Source of the DNA: JAMXLL01 sp035279875 | GTDB taxonomy: Bacteria > Desulfobacterota > Binatia > Binatales > Binataceae | Reading direction: 5' to 3' | Assembly: GCA_035279875.1 (NCBI GenBank) | Contig: DATEGX010000427.1 | Location: 1 to 5,808 of the forward strand | DNA: 5,808 bases | Part shown: positions 1-5,578 of the stretch, in pieces | Layout: the number at the start of each line of letters is the position of its first letter | How positions within the stretch are numbered: the first letter of the stretch is position 1 | The notes under the pieces: model-generated | Databases searched by the model: none | What the model was told of the DNA's origin: nothing | Seen by the model: the letters and a program-made list of their open reading frames with translations, nothing else | Translations under genes and position numbers: made by a program

Positions 1-692
1 ATCACGTTGGCCATTTCTTCAGGTTTGCCGAGTCGGCCGACCGGAATCACTTCCTTGAACTTCTCCAGCAACTCGGGGCTCGCCGAACCGACCAGCAGCG
101 GAGTCTCGATCGCGCCCGGGCAAATGCAATTGCAGCGGACGCCGTAGCGGGCGTTCTCGACCGCGGTGACCCGCGTCAGATTTATCACCCCGGCCTTCGC
201 CGCGTTGTAGGCGACGATGCCGTAATCCGCGCGCATTCCCGAGATTGACGCGGTATTGACGATCGCGCCGGAGCGCTGCGGGCGCATCACGGCGAGCACG
301 CGGCGGGTGGTCCGGTAAACGGCAGTGAGGCCGACTTCGATGGTATGGGCCCAGACCTCATCGCTCGAGTCCGCCAGCGCCGCGGCCGCTGACGCGTTGC
401 GCAACGCGGTGGGAAAACCGAAGGCGTTGTTATGCACGAAATCGAGCCGGCCGAAGCTCTCGACCGCCCGCGAGATCATCATGTCGATGTCGGCCGGCTG
501 CGCCACATCGGCGACGATGGCGATCGCCTTGCCGCCCGCGGCCTTGATTTCAGCCGTGACTTTCTCGGCGTTGGCGCCATTGATATCGACCACCGCCACC
601 TTGCCCCCGCGCGCGGCGAAGCCGATCGCGGTCGCCCGGCCGATTCCCGACCCCGCACCCGTTACCAGGCCAAATTTTCCGTCGAATCGCAT
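1..692 (-). CDS. SDR family NAD(P)-dependent oxidoreductase, C-terminus cut by window edge
   Basis: A reading frame with no stop runs from the start near 692 to the left edge, giving about 230 residues; an intact classical SDR is about 250, so only the last part is missing. The Rossmann nucleotide-binding motif TGAGSGIG is at residues 11-18, an acidic residue ends beta-2 in VVDI (D37), NNA is at 88-90, the catalytic serine is in NTAS (S149), the YNAAK catalytic pair is Y162/K166, and CPGAIETP follows at about 191-198. Two departures are visible: NNAG reads NNAF, and the usual tetrad Asn in the 'VNLTGV' segment is Gly121. Two ATGs lie 6 bases apart; the inner one (690-692) is chosen because GGAGG (700-704) is 7 bases from it but only 1 base from the outer one (696-698). 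The family reduces or oxidises alcohols and ketones with NAD(P)(H) in the cytosol; the substrate cannot be read. It follows an acyl-CoA dehydrogenase on the same strand, which suggests lipid or hydroxyacyl chemistry. Confidence 0.93.
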   Translation of the reverse strand, partial: MRFDGKFGLVTGAGSGIGRATAIGFAARGGKVAVVDINGANAEKVTAEIKAAGGKAIAIVADVAQPADIDMMISRAVESFGRLDFVHNNAFGFPTALRNASAAAALADSSDEVWAHTIEVGLTAVYRTTRRVLAVMRPQRSGAIVNTASISGMRADYGIVAYNAAKAGVINLTRVTAVENARYGVRCNCICPGAIETPLLVGSASPELLEKFKEVIPVGRLGKPEEMANV

Positions 693-699
693 CGCCATG

Positions 700-704
700 C
701 CTCC
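700..704 (-). promoter_or_regulatory. Ribosome binding site deciding the SDR start
   Basis: On the minus strand GAGGGAGG precedes two nearby in-frame ATGs. Only the inner ATG (690-692) has a workable 7-base spacing, so the start is set there, two codons shorter than the longest frame. Confidence 0.7.
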
Positions 705-715
705 CTCTAGCGGAC

Positions 716-750
716 ATAAAAAGCGGCGCGATCGGTTCGACCGCGCCGCT
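716..750 (-). terminator. Intrinsic terminator after the acyl-CoA dehydrogenase gene
   Basis: A perfect 9-bp GC-rich stem (arms 722-730 and 742-750, 11-base loop) is followed on the minus strand by TTTTTA. It lies 25 bases past the acyl-CoA dehydrogenase stop codon (775-777) and points the same way. No T-run follows on the plus strand, so it works in one direction only. The SDR ribosome binding site comes about 12 bases later, so the SDR needs read-through or a promoter hidden in or upstream of this hairpin. Confidence 0.8.
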
Positions 751-774
751 CCACACGATTCATAAATGGGCGTT

Positions 775-1902
775 TTACGCGATTAGCGACTTCGCCACGA
801 CCTCGCGATGCACCGGAGCGTTGCCCAGGTTCGCCTCGCCGGCCAGCGCGCGCCGATGGTACAGATGCATGTCGTGCTCCCAGGTAAAGCCGATGCCGCC
901 GTGCACCTGGATTGCCTCCGAGGTCACGTTTTTGGCCATGTCGGAGGCATACGCTTTGGCCATCGGAACGGCGGTCGCCGCTTCGGCCACCCGCTCGTCG
1001 ACCGTCCAGCAGGCGTAGTAGGTCAGCGAGCGGGAATTCTCGACCGCGACCATCATATCGACACACTTGTGCTTGACCGCCTGGAACGAACCTATCGGCT
1101 TGCCGAATTGGACCCGGGTCTTGGCATATTCGACCGCGATGTCGAGAGCCTTCTGCGCCGTGCCAACCATTTCGGTCGAGAGCCCGGCAGTCGACACGTC
1201 GAGCACCCGGCGCAGCACCTTCGCTCCGTTGTCGGGCGCTCCCAGCACGGTATCGGCCTGAACATTATCGAATTTGATGTGGCACATCCGGCGCGTCATA
1301 TCGACGGTCTTGAGTTGGGTGACGGTGATGCCCTTTTCCTTGGCCGGAACGCAGAGCAGCGTGATGCCGTTCTCACCGGTCCCGCTGGTCCGTGCGGCGA
1401 CGATAATCGCGTCAGCCACATGGGCGTCGGGAACGAAGAACTTCTCGCCGCTGAGGGTATAGCCCGAGCCTTTTTTCGTCGCCTTTAGTTCCACGCCGCC
1501 GGCGTCGAAACGGCCCGCCGCCTCGGCCAGGGCGAGCGTGGCAATGAACTTGCCCTCGGCGATTTTGGGCAGAAACTCCTTCTTGAGCGCATCGGAGCCG
1601 CCCTCGATAAAGGCCGGCGCACCCATCAGCGCAGCCGCGAAAAAGGGGCCCGGAATCAAGGCTTTGCCCATCTCCTCGATCACCACGGTCATGTCGAGGA
1701 AGGTGCCGTTGGCGCCACCGTATTGTTCGGGAATCAGCAGTCCCGGCCAGCCCTGACCCACCAGCTTTTGCCAAAAGCCTGCGTCATGCGCGGTCTCGTG
1801 AGCCATCATTTGACGCACGAACTTGGTCGAACAATTATCGGCCAGGAAACGCTTGGCCGCGTCGCGCAGCATCTCTTGCTCTTCTGAAAACCCGAAGTCC
1901 AA
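775..1902 (-). CDS. Acyl-CoA dehydrogenase family protein
   Basis: A 375-residue flavoprotein of full family length. Family enzymes introduce an alpha-beta double bond into acyl-CoA with FAD and pass electrons to ETF. The N-terminal helical domain begins DFGFSEEQEMLRDAAKRFL; GLLIPEQYGG is at about 54-63; the middle beta domain contains LALAEAAGRFD (123-133) and SGEKFFVPDA (151-160); the C-terminal helical domain carries KTRVQFGKPIGSFQAVKH (261-278) and QVHGGIGFTWEHDMHLYHRR (332-351), which contact FAD in this family. The glutamate used as base in medium-chain enzymes (the YEG motif) aligns with Leu359, and the alternative position used by isovaleryl-CoA dehydrogenase aligns with Ser237, so this may be a partner subunit or a divergent type. 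The start is TTG, supported by GGAGGA (1911-1916) 8 bases upstream; the next Met is residue 11. Intrinsic terminator downstream at 716-750. Substrate unknown. Confidence 0.95.
   Translation of the reverse strand: MDFGFSEEQEMLRDAAKRFLADNCSTKFVRQMMAHETAHDAGFWQKLVGQGWPGLLIPEQYGGANGTFLDMTVVIEEMGKALIPGPFFAAALMGAPAFIEGGSDALKKEFLPKIAEGKFIATLALAEAAGRFDAGGVELKATKKGSGYTLSGEKFFVPDAHVADAIIVAARTSGTGENGITLLCVPAKEKGITVTQLKTVDMTRRMCHIKFDNVQADTVLGAPDNGAKVLRRVLDVSTAGLSTEMVGTAQKALDIAVEYAKTRVQFGKPIGSFQAVKHKCVDMMVAVENSRSLTYYACWTVDERVAEAATAVPMAKAYASDMAKNVTSEAIQVHGGIGFTWEHDMHLYHRRALAGEANLGNAPVHREVVAKSLIA
1810..1838 (+). promoter_or_regulatory. Possible antisense sigma70-like promoter inside the acyl-CoA dehydrogenase gene
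   Basis: TTGACG (1810-1815), a 17-base spacer and AATTAT (1833-1838) form a sigma70-like pair (5/6 and 4/6 matches) on the strand opposite to the gene. It would start RNA near 1845, upstream of the plus-strand terminator-like hairpin at 1937-1966. The bases are also under coding constraint (codons for DNCSTKFVRQ on the other strand), so a chance match is quite possible. Confidence 0.25.
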
Positions 1903-1910
1903 CTTGCTTT

Positions 1911-1916
1911 TCCTCC
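1911..1916 (-). promoter_or_regulatory. Ribosome binding site for the TTG start of the acyl-CoA dehydrogenase
   Basis: GGAGGA on the minus strand lies 8 bases before TTG (1900-1902). This strong site supports the rare start codon over the internal ATG ten codons later. Confidence 0.75.
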
Positions 1917-1936
1917 GTGCCCCGGATGGAGTGCCT

Positions 1937-1966
1937 GCGCGGCCCGCCGGGGGCCAGCGCTTTTTT
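1937..1966 (+). terminator. Plus-strand intrinsic-terminator-like hairpin in the divergent intergenic region
   Basis: Arms 1937-1945 (GCGCGGCCC) and 1951-1960 pair over 9 bp with one bulged A at 1956 and a 5-base loop, followed directly by TTTTTTC (1961-1967). The layout is that of a rho-independent terminator for rightward transcription. No rightward gene lies to its left, so it would end antisense RNA from the acyl-CoA dehydrogenase region. It could also shield the downstream genes from such transcripts. On the minus strand the same hairpin would sit in the acyl-CoA dehydrogenase leader, 20 bases before its ribosome binding site. Confidence 0.55.
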
Positions 1967-2002
1967 CAGCTACCACTAACCGTCGCGCAACTGCAAGGGC
2001 GG

Positions 2003-2087
2003 ATCGGCGGTCCCGCCGGTTCGTGATACCCGTGCGCCGACCGCTTCGGCGCGACTGAATGTGTCGGAGATAGGGCGCGAAATCTCC
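2003..2087. repeat. Three consecutive inverted repeats (hairpins) between divergent genes
   Basis: Three hairpins follow one another: arms 2003-2009/2014-2020 (7 bp including one G-T pair, 4-base loop); arms 2034-2040/2046-2052 (GCGCCGA with TCGGCGC, 7 bp perfect, 5-base loop); arms 2066-2071/2082-2087 (GGAGAT with ATCTCC, 6 bp perfect, 10-base loop). None has a T-run. They lie left of the rightward promoter, so they could be regulator-binding palindromes or structure in the leftward leader RNA. GC-rich DNA forms such repeats by chance fairly often. Confidence 0.4.
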
Positions 2088-2114
2088 CGCAAGGCCCGGA
2101 ACGAGCACAAATAG

Positions 2115-2143
2115 TTGACGGAATGGAAATCCCGCTCTATGCT
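2115..2143 (+). promoter_or_regulatory. Sigma70-type promoter for the rightward kinase gene
   Basis: TTGACG (2115-2120), a 17-base spacer and TATGCT (2138-2143) match the -35/-10 consensus at 5/6 and 4/6 with ideal spacing. Transcription would begin near 2150, giving a leader of about 27 bases before ATG 2177. The longer in-frame ATG at 2123 lies inside the spacer and could not be on this transcript. Confidence 0.6.
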
Positions 2144-2176
2144 GGCGGCGGGCAATCAACCCGTAGCTTCGACTTC

Positions 2177-3211
2177 ATGGCCGCTTATACCGAGCTCAAT
2201 AAAACGCTAATCGACGAGCTCGCTGAAGATTACAATTTCGGGCGAATCGGTAGTCTGGCGGCAATCCCCGAAGGCTCAGTCAATTCGAATTACCTGGTCG
2301 AGACCGCCAAGGGCCGTTTCTTGCTCCGGATCGACGAGGTCAAGAGCGAGAGCGAAGTAAAGCGCGAAATCGACCTGTTGGCCTTCCTGCGGAAGCATTC
2401 GTTCCCGTGTCCGCATCCGATGCAGGATCGGATGGGGCGCTTTTATCGCGATTTCGATAGCAAGTGCGTCTCGATATTCCGCTATGTCGACGGACGGGTG
2501 GTGCCGGAAATGCGCCTTCGGCCGAGCCAACTGGAGACCATCGGGCGGGCGCTCGGCGAGCTTCACGTTATCGGCAAGGGCTACAAAAAGGGCATTGACA
2601 ACCGCTTCAGCTTCGAACGGATCGCGGACCTTTATCTCGGCGTGCGCGGGCGCCTGCCTAACTATTTCCGCAAGGTAACCCGCACTCTCGAGGACGAAAT
2701 CGAGTACCTGACGCGCTACCTCGAGGGCAAATTGCCCAAGGGTATCATCCACGGCGACCTGTTTGCCGATAACCTGCTTTTCCGCGGAGAAAAGCTCACG
2801 GCGATGCTCGATTTCGAGGCTGCCTGCCGGGGCAAGTTCATCTTCGATATCGCGACCGCGGTCAATGCGCTGTGCTTTATCGACGGCGGCTACTCGCTCG
2901 ACCGCTTCCGCTACCTGCTGCATGGCTACGAATCGGTGCGGACGCTGTCGCTGGCCGAATGGGACGCGTTCCCTAACGAACTGCGTTATTCGTCGCTACG
3001 CTTTACCGTTACCCGCCTGCACGACTTCTTCCTCAAGCCGCTCAACGGAAATCAACGAATCGACAAGGATTTTCGTGAGTTTTTCGACCGATTACGGGTG
3101 CTCCGCCGCGAGCGCGAGGGCGGCATGGAAGCCCTGCTGATGGCGATGGCAACCGGCTATGACTACCGTAAGTACCAGAAGGTGAAGGCCAACGAGCGGC
3201 TGAAGGCGTAA
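2177..3211 (+). CDS. Homoserine kinase type II (ThrB/HSK2)-like phosphotransferase, APH fold
   Basis: A 344-residue protein of the aminoglycoside phosphotransferase/choline kinase fold. The N-terminus MAAYTELNKTLIDELAEDYNFG and the segment EGSVNSNYLVET (32-43) resemble homoserine kinases of the HSK2 type, which make O-phosphohomoserine for threonine synthesis. The catalytic loop is HGDLFADN (192-199; D194 and N199 as in the HxDxxxxN motif) and the metal-binding Asp is D212 in LDFEAAC. HSK2 proteins are usually a little shorter (about 310-320); the extra length is at the C-terminus, which ends in a charged tail. Start: the frame is open up to ATG 2123, but those 18 added residues resemble nothing in the family, and ATG 2123 sits within the promoter at 2115-2143, so 2177 is chosen. 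No Shine-Dalgarno is visible before 2177. Related kinases of this fold (for example SrkA-like) act on other substrates, so the substrate is a family-level inference. Confidence 0.85.
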   Translation: MAAYTELNKTLIDELAEDYNFGRIGSLAAIPEGSVNSNYLVETAKGRFLLRIDEVKSESEVKREIDLLAFLRKHSFPCPHPMQDRMGRFYRDFDSKCVSIFRYVDGRVVPEMRLRPSQLETIGRALGELHVIGKGYKKGIDNRFSFERIADLYLGVRGRLPNYFRKVTRTLEDEIEYLTRYLEGKLPKGIIHGDLFADNLLFRGEKLTAMLDFEAACRGKFIFDIATAVNALCFIDGGYSLDRFRYLLHGYESVRTLSLAEWDAFPNELRYSSLRFTVTRLHDFFLKPLNGNQRIDKDFREFFDRLRVLRREREGGMEALLMAMATGYDYRKYQKVKANERLKA

Positions 3212-3240
3212 GCGGCTTTTCGGCTCGAAGATCATTAGTA

Positions 3241-3287
3241 CGGGCAATGCCCGCATTCCCGCCGTTAATCTCTTTTCGTTTTTTCTA
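3241..3287 (+). terminator. Weak candidate terminator region after the kinase gene
   Basis: A short hairpin CGGGC-AAT-GCCCG (3241-3253) lies 29 bases after the kinase stop. A T-rich tract (3271-3286, with a run of six T) begins only 18 bases past the stem, too far for a standard intrinsic terminator. The 140-base gap (3212-3351) otherwise shows no clear promoter, so it stays open whether the kinase and the next genes share a transcript. Confidence 0.25.
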
Positions 3288-3340
3288 CGCCCCGAATGTC
3301 GCATTTGCCCGCAAATCCATCCCTTGGCGAATTGAGATGT

Positions 3341-3344
3341 GAGG
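3341..3344 (+). promoter_or_regulatory. Ribosome binding site deciding the MTHFR start
   Basis: GAGG (within GTGAGG) precedes two in-frame TTG codons. It is 1 base from TTG 3346 and 7 bases from TTG 3352, so 3352 is preferred. An in-frame TGA at 3340-3342 rules out any start further upstream. Confidence 0.55.
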
Positions 3345-3351
3345 CTTGGCG

Positions 3352-4254
3352 TTGAGTTCCGTTTTGGCACGTTTGGAGAGCCGATCCCCCGCGATATGGC
3401 TCGAGGTTGCCCCACCCCGGGGAATCGCGGTTGAATCCCTGCTGACCAAGCTGGGGGCGCTAAGGGGTCGTGTCGACGCAATCAACCTTGCCGATAATGC
3501 GTTGGGCAAGATCAAGATGTCGGGGTTGGTCTTCGGCTCGATGATCAAGGCGCGGCTGGAAATGCCGGTTGCACTCAACGTCTCCTGCCGCGATCGCAAT
3601 CGCTTCGCCCTCAAGGCCGACCTGATCGGCGCCGGTGGATTGGGAATCGATGCAGTAGTAGCGCTACAAGGCGACAAACTGCCCCCGGATGGAAGCGCGG
3701 GCGCCCGTCCGGTACATGACGTTGATACTTTCGGCCTGCTTGGGATCATCACGGATCTAAATCGCGGCGATACGGGCGAAGGCAAGCGGCTGCTCAAGAC
3801 CCTGCCTCAATTACTACCGGGGGTGGTCGGCAATCCCAACCGCAAGCTGATAGACCGCGAATTCGACCTGCTCAGACGTAAGGCCGAGGCCGGTGCCCGT
3901 TTTGTAATCACCCAGCCGGTCTTCGAGCGAGCGGCCGCGCTGGCTTTCGCCGAGCAGGCTGACCGGTATGGTCTGCGCGTGGTTATTGGAATCCTGCCCG
4001 TCAAGCGCGAGTCGATGGCCGATTATCTCAAGCAAAACATTAAGGATTTGAGCAGGGCGGCTCATCATTTCGAGAGTTACGCCGGCCTCAGCGAGGACGC
4101 GGCTCGCCGGATGTCGATCGATCGCAATCTCGCCCTGATGGACGCCTTGGCCCCCGACGTGGCAGGCTTTAATATCATGAGCGGCGGAGGACCGTCACTT
4201 GCCATCGAACTCGCACTCGAATGGAGCCGGCATGCCACTGGAAAGCGCACCTGA
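3352..4254 (+). CDS. metF: Methylenetetrahydrofolate reductase family protein
   Basis: A 300-residue TIM-barrel flavoprotein that would reduce 5,10-methylene-tetrahydrofolate to 5-methyl-tetrahydrofolate, the methyl donor for methionine synthesis. Family residues are visible: the catalytic Glu in WLEVAPPRG (E18), NVSCRDRNR (77-85), the flavin-contacting Asp in LQGDKLPP (D108), ITQPVFE (Q188) and GILPV. The stretch between D108 and Q188 is longer than in E. coli MetF and reads HDVDTFGLLGIITDLNRG. That resembles the reductase half of the two-domain YitJ-type enzymes (homocysteine methyltransferase plus reductase), but here the reductase stands alone. The TTG start is set by GAGG at 3341-3344; TTG 3346 would add two residues. 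The end overlaps folE by 23 bases, so the two are probably cotranscribed and translationally coupled. The electron donor (NADH, ferredoxin or other) cannot be read from the sequence. Confidence 0.9.
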   Translation: MSSVLARLESRSPAIWLEVAPPRGIAVESLLTKLGALRGRVDAINLADNALGKIKMSGLVFGSMIKARLEMPVALNVSCRDRNRFALKADLIGAGGLGIDAVVALQGDKLPPDGSAGARPVHDVDTFGLLGIITDLNRGDTGEGKRLLKTLPQLLPGVVGNPNRKLIDREFDLLRRKAEAGARFVITQPVFERAAALAFAEQADRYGLRVVIGILPVKRESMADYLKQNIKDLSRAAHHFESYAGLSEDAARRMSIDRNLALMDALAPDVAGFNIMSGGGPSLAIELALEWSRHATGKRT

Positions 4255-4843
4255 CAAGGTCTCGGACACGGTCGAAGGGCGCAATATCGCGGAGGAGTCG
4301 GTGCGCGGAATCCTGCGCTATATCGGCGAAGACCCGGCGCGTGAGGGACTCGCGCGCACGCCCACCCGCGTCGTCAAAGCCTACGAATTCCTCACGCGGG
4401 GCTACAATCAGGACCCCAAGCAGGCGATAAACGGGGCGCTGTTTACCGAAGAGGACTATCAGGAGATGATCCTGTGCCGCGACGTGGATTTTTATTCACT
4501 CTGCGAGCACCATCTGCTGCCCTTCATCGGCAAGGCCCACGTCGCTTACCTGCCCAATCGCCATATCGTTGGTTTGTCGAAAATCGCCCGATTGGTCGAG
4601 ATTTTCGCCCGGCGCCTGCAGGTGCAGGAGCGGCTGACCACCCAAATCGCGCAAACTATCATGGACGAAATCAAGCCACTCGGCGTGGCGGTGGTGCTGG
4701 AAGCCGAACACCTTTGCATGCGGATGCGCGGGGTCGAGAAGCAGAATTCGTACGTAACCACCTCGGCGATGCTCGGGCGTTTTCGCACGCATCAGGAAAC
4801 CCGGCAGGAATTCATGAACCTGCTGCGCAACGGCAAGAGCTGA
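4232..4843 (+). CDS. folE: GTP cyclohydrolase I (FolE, type IA)
   Basis: A 203-residue enzyme converting GTP to 7,8-dihydroneopterin triphosphate, the first step of tetrahydrofolate synthesis and of related pterins; the family is a homodecamer in the cytosol. The zinc ligands are all present: C91 and H94 in SLCEHHLLPF and C162 in HLCMRMRG, with the same 71-residue separation as C110 and C181 in E. coli. Catalytic H93 and the GLSKIARLVEIFARRLQVQERLT helix-strand block are intact, as is the C-terminal TSAMLGRF. Start: ATG 4232 has GGAG (4223-4226) five bases upstream inside the end of the preceding gene; the frame is also open to TTG 4199, which has no such site. It overlaps the reductase by 23 bases and rpiA starts 12 bases after it, so the three form an operon. 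Confidence 0.97.
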   Translation: MPLESAPDKVSDTVEGRNIAEESVRGILRYIGEDPAREGLARTPTRVVKAYEFLTRGYNQDPKQAINGALFTEEDYQEMILCRDVDFYSLCEHHLLPFIGKAHVAYLPNRHIVGLSKIARLVEIFARRLQVQERLTTQIAQTIMDEIKPLGVAVVLEAEHLCMRMRGVEKQNSYVTTSAMLGRFRTHQETRQEFMNLLRNGKS

Positions 4844-4855
4844 TCCGAGACTGCG

Positions 4856-5578
4856 GTGTCCAGCACTCCTTCGGCTCCTGACTTGCCGCCGCTGAAAGAA
4901 ACCATCTCAAACCCGCTCGACCATCTCGCGCGGTACGCCCTGCGCTACGTCAAACCCGGGCAAACCCTTGGACTGGGTACCGGACGGGCGGCGAGCGCCT
5001 TTATCCGGGCGCTGGCGGCCGCAGGGCTCAAGATTCGCGGCGTGCCGACCTCCAAGGCCAGCTCGGAGTTGGCTCATTCGCTGGGAATCGAACTGGCCGA
5101 TTTTAACCAGGTGAGTCGGCTCGATGCGGATTTCGACGGCGCCGACGAAGTCGACGCGCGCCTGAACATGGTCAAGGGTCGCGGCGGGGCGATGGTGCGC
5201 GAGAAGGTAGTGGCGGTCGCGTCGCGCCGGCGAATCTTCCTCGTGGGCAGCGAAAAGCGTGTCAAACGGCTCGGCGAACGAGGAATTCTCCCGGTCGAAG
5301 TGGTGCCATTCGCGATTAACCCTGTCCTGCGGGAGGTTTCCCGGCTCGGCCTCAAGCCGCAAATCCGTCTCGGCGGCAACGGTCAGGAATTCGTCAGCGA
5401 CAACGGTAACGTGGTCATCGATTGCCGGGTAACCGCGATTAGAAGTCCGGCACGCCTCGAATGCGACCTGCTGGCGATTCCCGGAGTGGTCGGCACCGGG
5501 CTCTTCGTCGGGATTGCCGATATAGTCCTGGTTGGCTCGGAGGACGGCGCAGTCACAACCATGCGGCGTCCACGTTAA
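4856..5578 (+). CDS. rpiA: Ribose-5-phosphate isomerase A
   Basis: A 240-residue enzyme interconverting ribose 5-phosphate and ribulose 5-phosphate in the non-oxidative pentose phosphate pathway. The catalytic set is present with the same spacing as in E. coli (D81, D84, K94, E103): D94 and D97 in DGADEVD, K107 in VKGRGG, E116 in REK. Further family blocks are LPVEVVPFA, SDNGNVVIDC and LLAIPGVVGTGLF near the C-terminus. Two departures: the phosphate-binding loop usually written GTGST reads GTGRA (41-45), and the KGGGG turn reads KGRGG (R109). About 20 residues precede the usual start of the fold at NPLDHLARYALRYVKPG. The GTG start has only a weak GAGA (4847-4850) upstream; with 12 bases from the folE stop, translation may depend on coupling to folE. 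It would supply ribose phosphate for nucleotides, including the GTP used by FolE. Confidence 0.94.
   Translation: MSSTPSAPDLPPLKETISNPLDHLARYALRYVKPGQTLGLGTGRAASAFIRALAAAGLKIRGVPTSKASSELAHSLGIELADFNQVSRLDADFDGADEVDARLNMVKGRGGAMVREKVVAVASRRRIFLVGSEKRVKRLGERGILPVEVVPFAINPVLREVSRLGLKPQIRLGGNGQEFVSDNGNVVIDCRVTAIRSPARLECDLLAIPGVVGTGLFVGIADIVLVGSEDGAVTTMRRPR

Noticed and set aside
325..765. Plus-strand open frame of 146 codons opposite the SDR gene
   Set aside because: It is antisense to clear SDR motifs, runs over the terminator hairpin and shows no family features.
1806..2159. Minus-strand open frame of 117 codons covering the divergent intergenic region
   Set aside because: Its left half is an alternative frame of the acyl-CoA dehydrogenase gene, it shows no known motif, and it is rich in Arg/Ala/Gly as expected for a GC-rich shadow frame.
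2123..2176. N-terminal extension of the kinase starting at ATG 2123
   Set aside because: It lies inside a promoter spacer, and its residues do not resemble the start of HSK2 proteins, which begin close to MAxYTEL as seen at 2177.
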